Source: Loxodes magnus (lineage: Eukaryota; Ciliophora; Karyorelictea; Loxodida; Loxodidae). From it: DNA of 64,000 nt. The stretch is taken from NCBI GenBank assembly GCA_946699065.1, contig CAMPDV010001096.1:1-64000 (forward strand), written 5' to 3'. The position numbers were made by a program, and so were the translations under genes. Within the stretch, counting starts at the first letter, position 1; every line of letters begins with the position of its first letter. Below are positions 10,901-22,600 of the stretch, piece by piece. Under the pieces are notes generated by a model. That model worked only from the letters and a program-made list of their open reading frames with translations. It made no database searches and was not told the DNA's origin.

Positions 10901-13900
10901 AAGGAGTAAAAAAGGAAAAAGAGAAAAAGAAAGTATTTGAGAAGAGGAATGCGTGTGTGAAGTTACAAAAAAGGAGAGAAAAAAGGTGAGTAAAAAAGTT
11001 TTTGTAAGTAAAAAAAAATGGTGTTTAAGAGTAGATTAAGGTGAAAAAAGAATTTAAAAATAAGTTTGAGGGAAGGAGTAAAAAAGGAAAAAGAGAAAAA
11101 GAAAGTATTTGAGAAGAGGAATGCGTGTGTGAAGTTACAAAAAAGGAGAGAAAAAAGGTGAGTAAAAAAGTTTTTGTAAGTAAAAAAAAATGGTGTTTAA
11201 GAGTAGATTAAGGTGAAAAAAGAATTTAAAAATAAGTTTGAGGGAAGGAGTAAAAAAGGAAAAAGAGAAAAAGAAAGTATTTGAGAAGAGGAATGCGTGT
11301 GTGAAGTTACAAAAAAGGAGAGAAAAAAGGTGAGTAAAAAAGTTTTTGTAAGTAAAAAAAAATGGTGTTTAAGAGTAGATTAAGGTGAAAAAAGAATTTA
11401 AAAATAAGTTTGAGGGAAGGAGTAAAAAAGGAAAAAGAGAAAAAGAAAGTATTTGAGAAGAGGAATGCGTGTGTGAAGTTACAAAAAAGGAGAGAAAAAA
11501 GGTGAGTAAAAAAGTTTTTGTAAGTAAAAAAAAATGGTGTTTAAGAGTAGATTAAGGTGAAAAAAGAATTTAAAAATAAGTTTGAGGGAAGGAGTAAAAA
11601 AGGAAAAAGAGAAAAAGAAAGTATTTGAGAAGAGGAATGCGTGTGTGAAGTTACAAAAAAGGAGAGAAAAAAGGTGAGTAAAAAAGTTTTTGTAAGTAAA
11701 AAAAAATGGTGTTTAAGAGTAGATTAAGGTGAAAAAAGAATTTAAAAATAAGTTTGAGGGAAGGAGTAAAAAAGGAAAAAGAGAAAAAGAAAGTATTTGA
11801 GAAGAGGAATGCGTGTGTGAAGTTACAAAAAAGGAGAGAAAAAAGGTGAGTAAAAAAGTTTTTGTAAGTAAAAAAAAATGGTGTTTAAGAGTAGATTAAG
11901 GTGAAAAAAGAATTTAAAAATAAGTTTGAGGGAAGGAGTAAAAAAGGAAAAAGAGAAAAAGAAAGTATTTGAGAAGAGGAATGCGTGTGTGAAGTTACAA
12001 AAAAGGAGAGAAAAAAGGTGAGTAAAAAAGTGTGGTCTAGTAAAAAAAAATGGTGTTTAAGAGTAGATTAAGGTGAAAAAAGAATTTAAAAATAAGTTTG
12101 AGGGAAGGAGTAAAAAAGGAAAAAGAGAAAAAGAAAGTATTTGAGAAGAGGAATGCGTGTGTGAAGTTACAAAAAAGGAGAGAAAAAAGGTGAGTAAAAA
12201 AGTTTTTGTAAGTAAAAAAAAATGGTGTTTAAGAGTAGATTAAGGTGAAAAAAGAATTTAAAAATAAGTTTGAGGGAAGGAGTAAAAAAGGAAAAAGAGA
12301 AAAAGAAAGTATTTGAGAAGAGGAATGCGTGTGTGAAGTTACAAAAAAGGAGAGAAAAAAGGTGAGTAAAAAAGTTTTTGTAAGTAAAAAAAAATGGTGT
12401 TTAAGAGTAGATTAAGGTGAAAAAAGAATTTAAAAATAAGTTTGAGGGAAGGAGTAAAAAAGGAAAAAGAGAAAAAGAAAGTATTTGAGAAGAGGAATGC
12501 GTGTGTGAAGTTACAAAAAAGGAGAGAAAAAAGGTGAGTAAAAAAGTTTTTGTAAGTAAAAAAAAATGGTGTTTAAGAGTAGATTAAGGTGAAAAAAGAA
12601 TTTAAAAATAAGTTTGAGGGAAGGAGTAAAAAAGGAAAAAGAGAAAAAGAAAGTATTTGAGAAGAGGAATGCGTGTGTGAAGTTACAAAAAAGGAGAGAA
12701 AAAAGGTGAGTAAAAAAGTTTTTGTAAGTAAAAAAAAATGGTGTTTAAGAGTAGATTAAGGTGAAAAAAGAATTTAAAAATAAGTTTGAGGGAAGGAGTA
12801 AAAAAGGAAAAAGAGAAAAAGAAAGTATTTGAGAAGAGGAATGCGTGTGTGAAGTTACAAAAAAGGAGAGAAAAAAGGTGAGTAAAAAAGTGTTTTGAGT
12901 AAGTAAAAAAAAATGGTGTTTAAGAGTAGATTAAGGTGAAAAAAGAATTTAAAAATAAGTTTGAGGGAAGGAGTAAAAAAGGAAAAAGAGAAAAAGAAAG
13001 TATTTGAGAAGAGGAATGCGTGTGTGAAGTTACAAAAAAGGAGAGAAAAAAGGTGAGTAAAAAAGTTTTTGTAAGTAAAAAAAAATGGTGTTTAAGAGTA
13101 GATTAAGGTGAAAAAAGAATTTAAAAATAAGTTTGAGGGAAGGAGTAAAAAAGGAAAAAGAGAAAAAGAAAGTATTTGAGAAGAGGAATGCGTGTGTGAA
13201 GTTACAAAAAAGGAGAGAAAAAAGGTGAGTAAAAAAGTTTTTGTAAGTAAAAAAAAATGGTGTTTAAGAGTAGATTAAGGTGAAAAAAGAATTTAAAAAT
13301 AAGTTTGAGGGAAGGAGTAAAAAAGGAAAAAGAGAAAAAGAAAGTATTTGAGAAGAGGAATGCGTGTGTGAAGTTACAAAAAAGGAGAGAAAAAAGGTGA
13401 GTAAAAAAGTTTTTGTAAGTAAAAAAAAATGGTGTTTAAGAGTAGATTAAGGTGAAAAAAGAATTTAAAAATAAGTTTGAGGGAAGGAGTAAAAAAGGAA
13501 AAAGAGAAAAAGAAAGTATTTGAGAAGAGGAATGCGTGTGTGAAGTTACAAAAAAGGAGAGAAAAAAGGTGAGTAAAAAAGTTTTTGTAAGTAAAAAAAA
13601 ATGGTGTTTAAGAGTAGATTAAGGTGAAAAAAGAATTTAAAAATAAGTTTGAGGGAAGGAGTAAAAAAGGAAAAAGAGAAAAAGAAAGTATTTGAGAAGA
13701 GGAATGCGTGTGTGAAGTTACAAAAAAGGAGAGAAAAAAGGTGAGTAAAAAAGTTTTTGTAAGTAAAAAAAAATGGTGTTTAAGAGTAGATTAAGGTGAA
13801 AAAAGAATTTAAAAATAAGTTTGAGGGAAGGAGTAAAAAAGGAAAAAGAGAAAAAGAAAGTATTTGAGAAGAGGAATGCGTGTGTGAAGTTACAAAAAAG

Positions 13901-16900
13901 GAGAGAAAAAAGGTGAGTAAAAAAGTGTGGTCTAGTACAAAAAAGGAGAGAAAAAAAAAAAATGGTGTTTAAGAGTAGATTAAGGTGAAAAAAGAATTTA
14001 AAAATAAGTTTGAGGGAAGGAGTAAAAAAGGAAAAAGAGAAAAAGAAAGTATTTGAGAAGAGGAATGCGTGTGTGAAGTTACAAAAAAGGAGAGAAAAAA
14101 GGTGAGTAAAAAAGTTTTTGTAAGTAAAAAAAAATGGTGTTTAAGAGTAGATTAAGGTGAAAAAAGAATTTAAAAATAAGTTTGAGGGAAGGAGTAAAAA
14201 AGGAAAAAGAGAAAAAGAAAGTATTTGAGAAGAGGAATGCGTGTGTGAAGTTACAAAAAAGGAGAGAAAAAAGGTGAGTAAAAAAGTTTTTGTAAGTAAA
14301 AAAAAATGGTGTTTAAGAGTAGATTAAGGTGAAAAAAGAATTTAAAAATAAGTTTGAGGGAAGGAGTAAAAAAGGAAAAAGAGAAAAAGAAAGTATTTGA
14401 GAAGAGGAATGCGTGTGTGAAGTTACAAAAAAGGAGAGAAAAAAGGTGAGTAAAAAAGTTTTTGTAAGTAAAAAAAAATGGTGTTTAAGAGTAGATTAAG
14501 GTGAAAAAAGAATTTAAAAATAAGTTTGAGGGAAGGAGTAAAAAAGGAAAAAGAGAAAAAGAAAGTATTTGAGAAGAGGAATGCGTGTGTGAAGTTACAA
14601 AAAAGGAGAGAAAAAAGGTGAGTAAAAAAGTTTTTGTAAGTAAAAAAAAATGGTGTTTAAGAGTAGATTAAGGTGAAAAAAGAATTTAAAAATAAGTTTG
14701 AGGGAAGGAGTAAAAAAGGAAAAAGAGAAAAAGAAAGTATTTGAGAAGAGGAATGCGTGTGTGAAGTTACAAAAAAGGAGAGAAAAAAGGTGAGTAAAAA
14801 AGTTTTTGTAAGTAAAAAAAAATGGTGTTTAAGAGTAGATTAAGGTGAAAAAAGAATTTAAAAATAAGTTTGAGGGAAGGAGTAAAAAAGGAAAAAGAGA
14901 AAAAGAAAGTATTTGAGAAGAGGAATGCGTGTGTGAAGTTACAAAAAAGGAGAGAAAAAAGGTGAGTAAAAAAGTTTTTGTAAGTAAAAAAAAATGGTGT
15001 TTAAGAGTAGATTAAGGTGAAAAAAGAATTTAAAAATAAGTTTGAGGGAAGGAGTAAAAAAGGAAAAAGAGAAAAAGAAAGTATTTGAGAAGAGGAATGC
15101 GTGTGTGAAGTTACAAAAAAGGAGAGAAAAAAGGTGAGTAAAAAAGTATTTGAGAAGAGGAATTTGTGAAGTACAAAAAAGGAGAGAAAAAAGGTGAGTA
15201 AAAAAGTTTTTGTAAGTAAAAAAAAATGGTGTTTAAGAGTAGATTAAGGTGAAAAAAGAATTTAAAAATAAGTTTGAGGGAAGGAGTAAAAAAGGAAAAA
15301 GAGAAAAAGAAAGTATTTGAGAAGAGGAATGCGTGTGTGAAGTTACAAAAAAGGAGAGAAAAAAGGTGAGTAAAAAAGTTTTTGTAAGTAAAAAAAAATG
15401 GTGTTTAAGAGTAGATTAAGGTGAAAAAAGAATTTAAAAATAAGTTTGAGGGAAGGAGTAAAAAAGGAAAAAGAGAAAAAGAAAGTATTTGAGAAGAGGA
15501 ATGCGTGTGTGAAGTTACAAAAAAGGAGAGAAAAAAGGTGAGTAAAAAAGTTTTTGTAAGTAAAAAAAAATGGTGTTTAAGAGTAGATTAAGGTGAAAAA
15601 AGAATTTAAAAATAAGTTTGAGGGAAGGAGTAAAAAAGGAAAAAGAGAAAAAGAAAGTATTTGAGAAGAGGAATGCGTGTGTGAAGTTACAAAAAAGGAG
15701 AGAAAAAAGGTGAGTAAAAAAGTTTTTGTAAGTAAAAAAAAATGGTGTTTAAGAGTAGATTAAGGTGAAAAAAGAATTTAAAAATAAGTTTGAGGGAAGG
15801 AGTAAAAAAGGAAAAAGAGAAAAAGAAAGTATTTGAGAAGAGGAATGCGTGTGTGAAGTTACAAAAAAGGAGAGAAAAAAGGTGAGTAAAAAAGTTTTTG
15901 TAAGTAAAAAAAAATGGTGTTTAAGAGTAGATTAAGGTGAAAAAAGAATTTAAAAATAAGTTTGAGGGAAGGAGTAAAAAAGGAAAAAGAGAAAAAGAAA
16001 GTATTTGAGAAGAGGAATGCGTGTGTGAAGTTACAAAAAAGGAGAGAAAAAAGGTGAGTAAAAAAGTGTGGTCTAGTAAAAAAAAATGGTGTTTAAGAGT
16101 AGATTAAGGTGAAAAAAGAATTTAAAAATAAGTTTGAGGGAAGGAGTAAAAAAGGAAAAAGAGAAAAAGAAAGTATTTGAGAAGAGGAATGCGTGTGTGA
16201 AGTTACAAAAAAGGAGAGAAAAAAGGTGAGTAAAAAAGTTTTGTAAGTAAAAAAAAATGGTGTTTAAGAGTAGATTAAGGTGAAAAAAGAATTTAAAAAT
16301 AAGTTTGAGGGAAGGAGTAAAAAAGGAAAAAGAGAAAAAGAAAGTATTTGAGAAGAGGAATGCGTGTGTGAAGTTACAAAAAAGGAGAGAAAAAAGGTGA
16401 GTAAAAAAGTTTTTGTAAGTAAAAAAAAATGGTGTTTAAGAGTAGATTAAGGTGAAAAAAGAATTTAAAAATAAGTTTGAGGGAAGGAGTAAAAAAGGAA
16501 AAAGAGAAAAAGAAAGTATTTGAGAAGAGGAATGCGTGTGTGAAGTTACAAAAAAGGAGAGAAAAAAGGTGAGTAAAAAAGTTTTTGTAAGTAAAAAAAA
16601 ATGGTGTTTAAGAGTAGATTAAGGTGAAAAAAGAATTTAAAAATAAGTTTGAGGGAAGGAGTAAAAAAGGAAAAAGAGAAAAAGAAAGTATTTGAGAAGA
16701 GGAATGCGTGTGTGAAGTTACAAAAAAGGAGAGAAAAAAGGTGAGTAAAAAAGTTTTTGTAAGTAAAAAAAAATGGTGTTTAAGAGTAGATTAAGGTGAA
16801 AAAAGAATTTAAAAATAAGTTTGAGGGAAGGAGTAAAAAAGGAAAAAGAGAAAAAGAAAGTATTTGAGAAGAGGAATGCGTGTGTGAAGTTACAAAAAAG

Positions 16901-19640
16901 GAGAGAAAAAAGGTGAGTAAAAAAGTTTTTGTAAGTAAAAAAAAATGGTGTTTAAGAGTAGATTAAGGTGAAAAAAGAATTTAAAAATAAGTTTGAGGGA
17001 AGGAGTAAAAAAGGAAAAAGAGAAAAAGAAAGTATTTGAGAAGAGGAATGCGTGTGTGAAGTTACAAAAAAGGAGAGAAAAAAGGTGAGTAAAAAAGTTT
17101 GGTCTAGTAAAAAAAAATGGTGTTTAAGAGTAGATTAAGGTGAAAAAAGAATTTAAAAATAAGTTTGAGGGAAGGAGTAAAAAAGGAAAAAGAGAAAAAG
17201 AAAGTATTTGAGAAGAGGAATGCGTGTGTGAAGTTACAAAAAAGGAGAGAAAAAAGGTGAGTAAAAAAGTGTTTTGTAAGTAAAAAAAAATGGTGTTTAA
17301 GAGTAGATTAAGGTGAAAAAAGAATTTAAAAATAAGTTTGAGGGAAGGAGTAAAAAAGGAAAAAGAGAAAAAGAAAGTATTTGAGAAGAGGAATGCGTGT
17401 GTGAAGTTACAAAAAAGGAGAGAAAAAAGGTGAGTAAAAAAGTTTTTGTAAGTAAAAAAAAATGGTGTTTAAGAGTAGATTAAGGTGAAAAAAGAATTTA
17501 AAAATAAGTTTGAGGGAAGGAGTAAAAAAGGAAAAAGAGAAAAAGAAAGTATTTGAGAAGAGGAATGCGTGTGTGAAGTTACAAAAAAGGAGAGAAAAAA
17601 GGTGAGTAAAAAAGTTTTTGTAAGTAAAAAAAAATGGTGTTTAAGAGTAGATTAAGGTGAAAAAAGAATTTAAAAATAAGTTTGAGGGAAGGAGTAAAAA
17701 AGGAAAAAGAGAAAAAGAAAGTATTTGAGAAGAGGAATGCGTGTGTGAAGTTACAAAAAAGGAGAGAAAAAAGGTGAGTAAAAAAGTGTTTCTAGTAAAA
17801 AAAAATGGTGTTTAAGAGTAGATTAAGGTGAAAAAAGAATTTAAAAATAAGTTTGAGGGAAGGAGTAAAAAAGGAAAAAGAGAAAAAGAAAGTATTTGAG
17901 AAGAGGAATGCGTGTGTGAAGTTACAAAAAAGGAGAGAAAAAAGGTGAGTAAAAAAGTTTTTGTAAGTAAAAAAAAATGGTGTTTAAGAGTAGATTAAGG
18001 TGAAAAAAGAATTTAAAAATAAGTTTGAGGGAAGGAGTAAAAAAGGAAAAAGAGAAAAAGAAAGTATTTGAGAAGAGGAATGCGTGTGTGAAGTTACAAA
18101 AAAGGAGAGAAAAAAGGTGAGTAAAAAAGTTTTTGTAAGTAAAAAAAAATGGTGTTTAAGAGTAGATTAAGGTGAAAAAAGAATTTAAAAATAAGTTTGA
18201 GGGAAGGAGTAAAAAAGGAAAAAGAGAAAAAGAAAGTATTTGAGAAGAGGAATGCGTGTGTGAAGTTACAAAAAAGGAGAGAAAAAAGGTGAGTAAAAAA
18301 GTATTTGAGAAGAGGAATGCGTTGTGAAGTAAGTAAAAAAAAATGGTGTTTAAGAGTAGATTAAGGTGAAAAAAGAATTTAAAAATAAGTTTGAGGGAAG
18401 GAGTAAAAAAGGAAAAAGAGAAAAAGAAAGTATTTGAGAAGAGGAATGCGTGTGTGAAGTTACAAAAAAGGAGAGAAAAAAGGTGAGTAAAAAAGTTTTG
18501 GTAAGTAAAAAAAAATGGTGTTTAAGAGTAGATTAAGGTGAAAAAAGAATTTAAAAATAAGTTTGAGGGAAGGAGTAAAAAAGGAAAAAGAGAAAAAGAA
18601 AGTATTTGAGAAGAGGAATGCGTGTGTGAAGTTACAAAAAAGGAGAGAAAAAAGGTGAGTAAAAAAGTTTTTGTAAGTAAAAAAAAATGGTGTTTAAGAG
18701 TAGATTAAGGTGAAAAAAGAATTTAAAAATAAGTTTGAGGGAAGGAGTAAAAAAGGAAAAAGAGAAAAAGAAAGTATTTGAGAAGAGGAATGCGTGTGTG
18801 AAGTTACAAAAAAGGAGAGAAAAAAGGTGAGTAAAAAAGTTTTTGTAAGTAAAAAAAAATGGTGTTTAAGAGTAGATTAAGGTGAAAAAAGAATTTAAAA
18901 ATAAGTTTGAGGGAAGGAGTAAAAAAGGAAAAAGAGAAAAAGAAAGTATTTGAGAAGAGGAATGCGTGTGTGAAGTTACAAAAAAGGAGAGAAAAAAGGT
19001 GAGTAAAAAAGTGTGGTCTAGTAAAAAAAAATGGTGTTTAAGAGTAGATTAAGGTGAAAAAAGAATTTAAAAATAAGTTTGAGGGAAGGAGTAAAAAAGG
19101 AAAAAGAGAAAAAGAAAGTATTTGAGAAGAGGAATGCGTGTGTGAAGTTACAAAAAAGGAGAGAAAAAAGGTGAGTAAAAAAGTTTTTGTAAGTAAAAAA
19201 AAATGGTGTTTAAGAGTAGATTAAGGTGAAAAAAGAATTTAAAAATAAGTTTGAGGGAAGGAGTAAAAAAGGAAAAAGAGAAAAAGAAAGTATTTGAGAA
19301 GAGGAATGCGTGTGTGAAGTTACAAAAAAGGAGAGAAAAAAGGTGAGTAAAAAAGTTTTTGTAAGTAAAAAAAAATGGTGTTTAAGAGTAGATTAAGGTG
19401 AAAAAAGAATTTAAAAATAAGTTTGAGGGAAGGAGTAAAAAAGGAAAAAGAGAAAAAGAAAGTATTTGAGAAGAGGAATGCGTGTGTGAAGTTACAAAAA
19501 AGGAGAGAAAAAAGGTGAGTAAAAAAGTTTTTGTAAGTAAAAAAAAATGGTGTTTAAGAGTAGATTAAGGTGAAAAAAGAATTTAAAAATAAGTTTGAGG
19601 GAAGGAGTAAAAAAGGAAAAAGAGAAAAAGAAAGTATTTG
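7990..19640 (+). repeat. 172-bp satellite array, left arm (purine-rich strand on top)
   Basis: About 68 head-to-tail copies of a 172-bp monomer; spacing was checked at the GAGGAATGCG landmark (8161, 8333, 8505, 8677). Copies are nearly identical except for one short site of about 11 bp after GGTGAGTAAAAAA. Most copies there read GTTTTTGTAAG and a minority GTGTGGTCTAG or mixtures. The top strand is A/G-rich with almost no C. Rearranged or partly duplicated copies occur near 10618-10700, 13930-13965, 15145-15180 and 18300-18335. The monomer length is close to one nucleosome plus linker. 172 is not a multiple of 3, so no conserved reading frame is kept across copies and I do not regard it as coding. 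Confidence 0.97.
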
Positions 19641-22600
19641 ATTTCACCTTAATCTACTCTTAAACACCATTTTTTTTTACTAGACCACACTTTTTTACTC
19701 ACCTTTTTTCTCTCCTTTTTTGTAACTTCACACACGCATTCCTCTTCTCAAATACTTTCTTTTTCTCTTTTTCCTTTTTTACTCCTTCCCTCAAACTTAT
19801 TTTTAAATTCTTTTTTCACCTTAATCTACTCTTAAACACCATTTTTTTTTACTTACAAAAACTTTTTTACTCACCTTTTTTCTCTCCTTTTTTGTAACTT
19901 CACACACGCATTCCTCTTCTCAAATACTTTCTTTTTCTCTTTTTCCTTTTTTACTCCTTCCCTCAAACTTATTTTTAAATTCTTTTTTCACCTTAATCTA
20001 CTCTTAAACACCATTTTTTTTTACTTACAAAAACTTTTTTACTCACCTTTTTTCTCTCCTTTTTTGTAACTTCACACACGCATTCCTCTTCTCAAATACT
20101 TTCTTTTTCTCTTTTTCCTTTTTTACTCCTTCCCTCAAACTTATTTTTAAATTCTTTTTTCACCTTAATCTACTCTTAAACACCATTTTTTTTTACTTAC
20201 AAAAACTTTTTTACTCACCTTTTTTCTCTCCTTTTTTGTAACTTCACACACGCATTCCTCTTCTCAAATACTTTCTTTTTCTCTTTTTCCTTTTTTACTC
20301 CTTCCCTCAAACTTATTTTTAAATTCTTTTTTCACCTTAATCTACTCTTAAACACCATTTTTTTTTACTTACAAAAACTTTTTTACTCACCTTTTTTCTC
20401 TCCTTTTTTGTAACTTCACACACGCATTCCTCTTCTCAAATACTTTCTTTTTCTCTTTTTCCTTTTTTACTCCTTCCCTCAAACTTATTTTTAAATTCTT
20501 TTTTCACCTTAATCTACTCTTAAACACCATTTTTTTTTACTTACAAAAACTTTTTTACTCACCTTTTTTCTCTCCTTTTTTGTAACTTCACACACGCATT
20601 CCTCTTCTCAAATACTTTCTTTTTCTCTTTTTCCTTTTTTACTCCTTCCCTCAAACTTATTTTTAAATTCTTTTTTCACCTTAATCTACTCTTAAACACC
20701 ATTTTTTTTTACTTACAAAAACTTTTTTACTCACCTTTTTTCTCTCCTTTTTTGTAACTTCACACACGCATTCCTCTTCTCAAATACTTTCTTTTTCTCT
20801 TTTTCCTTTTTTACTCCTTCCCTCAAACTTATTTTTAAATTCTTTTTTCACCTTAATCTACTCTTAAACACCATTTTTTTTTACTTACAAAAACTTTTTT
20901 ACTCACCTTTTTTCTCTCCTTTTTTGTAACTTCACACACGCATTCCTCTTCTCAAATACTTTCTTTTTCTCTTTTTCCTTTTTTACTCCTTCCCTCAAAC
21001 TTATTTTTAAATTCTTTTTTCACCTTAATCTACTCTTAAACACCATTTTTTTTTACTTACAAAAACTTTTTTACTCACCTTTTTTCTCTCCTTTTTTGTA
21101 ACTTCACACACGCATTCCTCTTCTCAAATACTTTCTTTTTCTCTTTTTCCTTTTTTACTCCTTCCCTCAAACTTATTTTTAAATTCTTTTTTCACCTTAA
21201 TCTACTCTTAAACACCATTTTTTTTTACTTACAAAAACTTTTTTACTCACCTTTTTTCTCTCCTTTTTTGTAACTTCACACACGCATTCCTCTTCTCAAA
21301 TACTTTCTTTTTCTCTTTTTCCTTTTTTACTCCTTCCCTCAAACTTATTTTTAAATTCTTTTTTCACCTTAATCTACTCTTAAACACCATTTTTTTTTAC
21401 TTACAAAAACTTTTTTACTCACCTTTTTTCTCTCCTTTTTTGTAACTTCACACACGCATTCCTCTTCTCAAATACTTTCTTTTTCTCTTTTTCCTTTTTT
21501 ACTCCTTCCCTCAAACTTATTTTTAAATTCTTTTTTCACCTTAATCTACTCTTAAACACCATTTTTTTTTACTTACAAAAACTTTTTTACTCACCTTTTT
21601 TCTCTCCTTTTTTGTAACTTCACACACGCATTCCTCTTCTCAAATACTTTCTTTTTCTCTTTTTCCTTTTTTACTCCTTCCCTCAAACTTATTTTTAAAT
21701 TCTTTTTTCACCTTAATCTACTCTTAAACACCATTTTTTTTTACTTACAAAAACTTTTTTACTCACCTTTTTTCTCTCCTTTTTTGTAACTTCACACACG
21801 CATTCCTCTTCTCAAATACTTTCTTTTTCTCTTTTTCCTTTTTTACTCCTTCCCTCAAACTTATTTTTAAATTCTTTTTTCACCTTAATCTACTCTTAAA
21901 CACCATTTTTTTTTACTTACAAAAACTTTTTTACTCACCTTTTTTCTCTCCTTTTTTGTAACTTCACACACGCATTCCTCTTCTCAAATACTTTCTTTTT
22001 CTCTTTTTCCTTTTTTACTCCTTCCCTCAAACTTATTTTTAAATTCTTTTTTCACCTTAATCTACTCTTAAACACCATTTTTTTTTACTTACAAAAACTT
22101 TTTTACTCACCTTTTTTCTCTCCTTTTTTGTAACTTCACACACGCATTCCTCTTCTCAAATACTTTCTTTTTCTCTTTTTCCTTTTTTACTCCTTCCCTC
22201 AAACTTATTTTTAAATTCTTTTTTCACCTTAATCTACTCTTAAACACCATTTTTTTTTACTTACAAAAACTTTTTTACTCACCTTTTTTCTCTCCTTTTT
22301 TGTAACTTCACACACGCATTCCTCTTCTCAAATACTTTCTTTTTCTCTTTTTCCTTTTTTACTCCTTCCCTCAAACTTATTTTTAAATTCTTTTTTCACC
22401 TTAATCTACTCTTAAACACCATTTTTTTTTACTTACAAAAACTTTTTTACTCACCTTTTTTCTCTCCTTTTTTGTAACTTCACACACGCATTCCTCTTCT
22501 CAAATACTTTCTTTTTCTCTTTTTCCTTTTTTACTCCTTCCCTCAAACTTATTTTTAAATTCTTTTTTCACCTTAATCTACTCTTAAACACCATTTTTTT

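Noticed and set aside
7990-19640. Long repetitive protein encoded by the satellite
   Set aside because: All frames are open only because the code has no dedicated stop; 172 is not a multiple of three and the frame rotates between copies.
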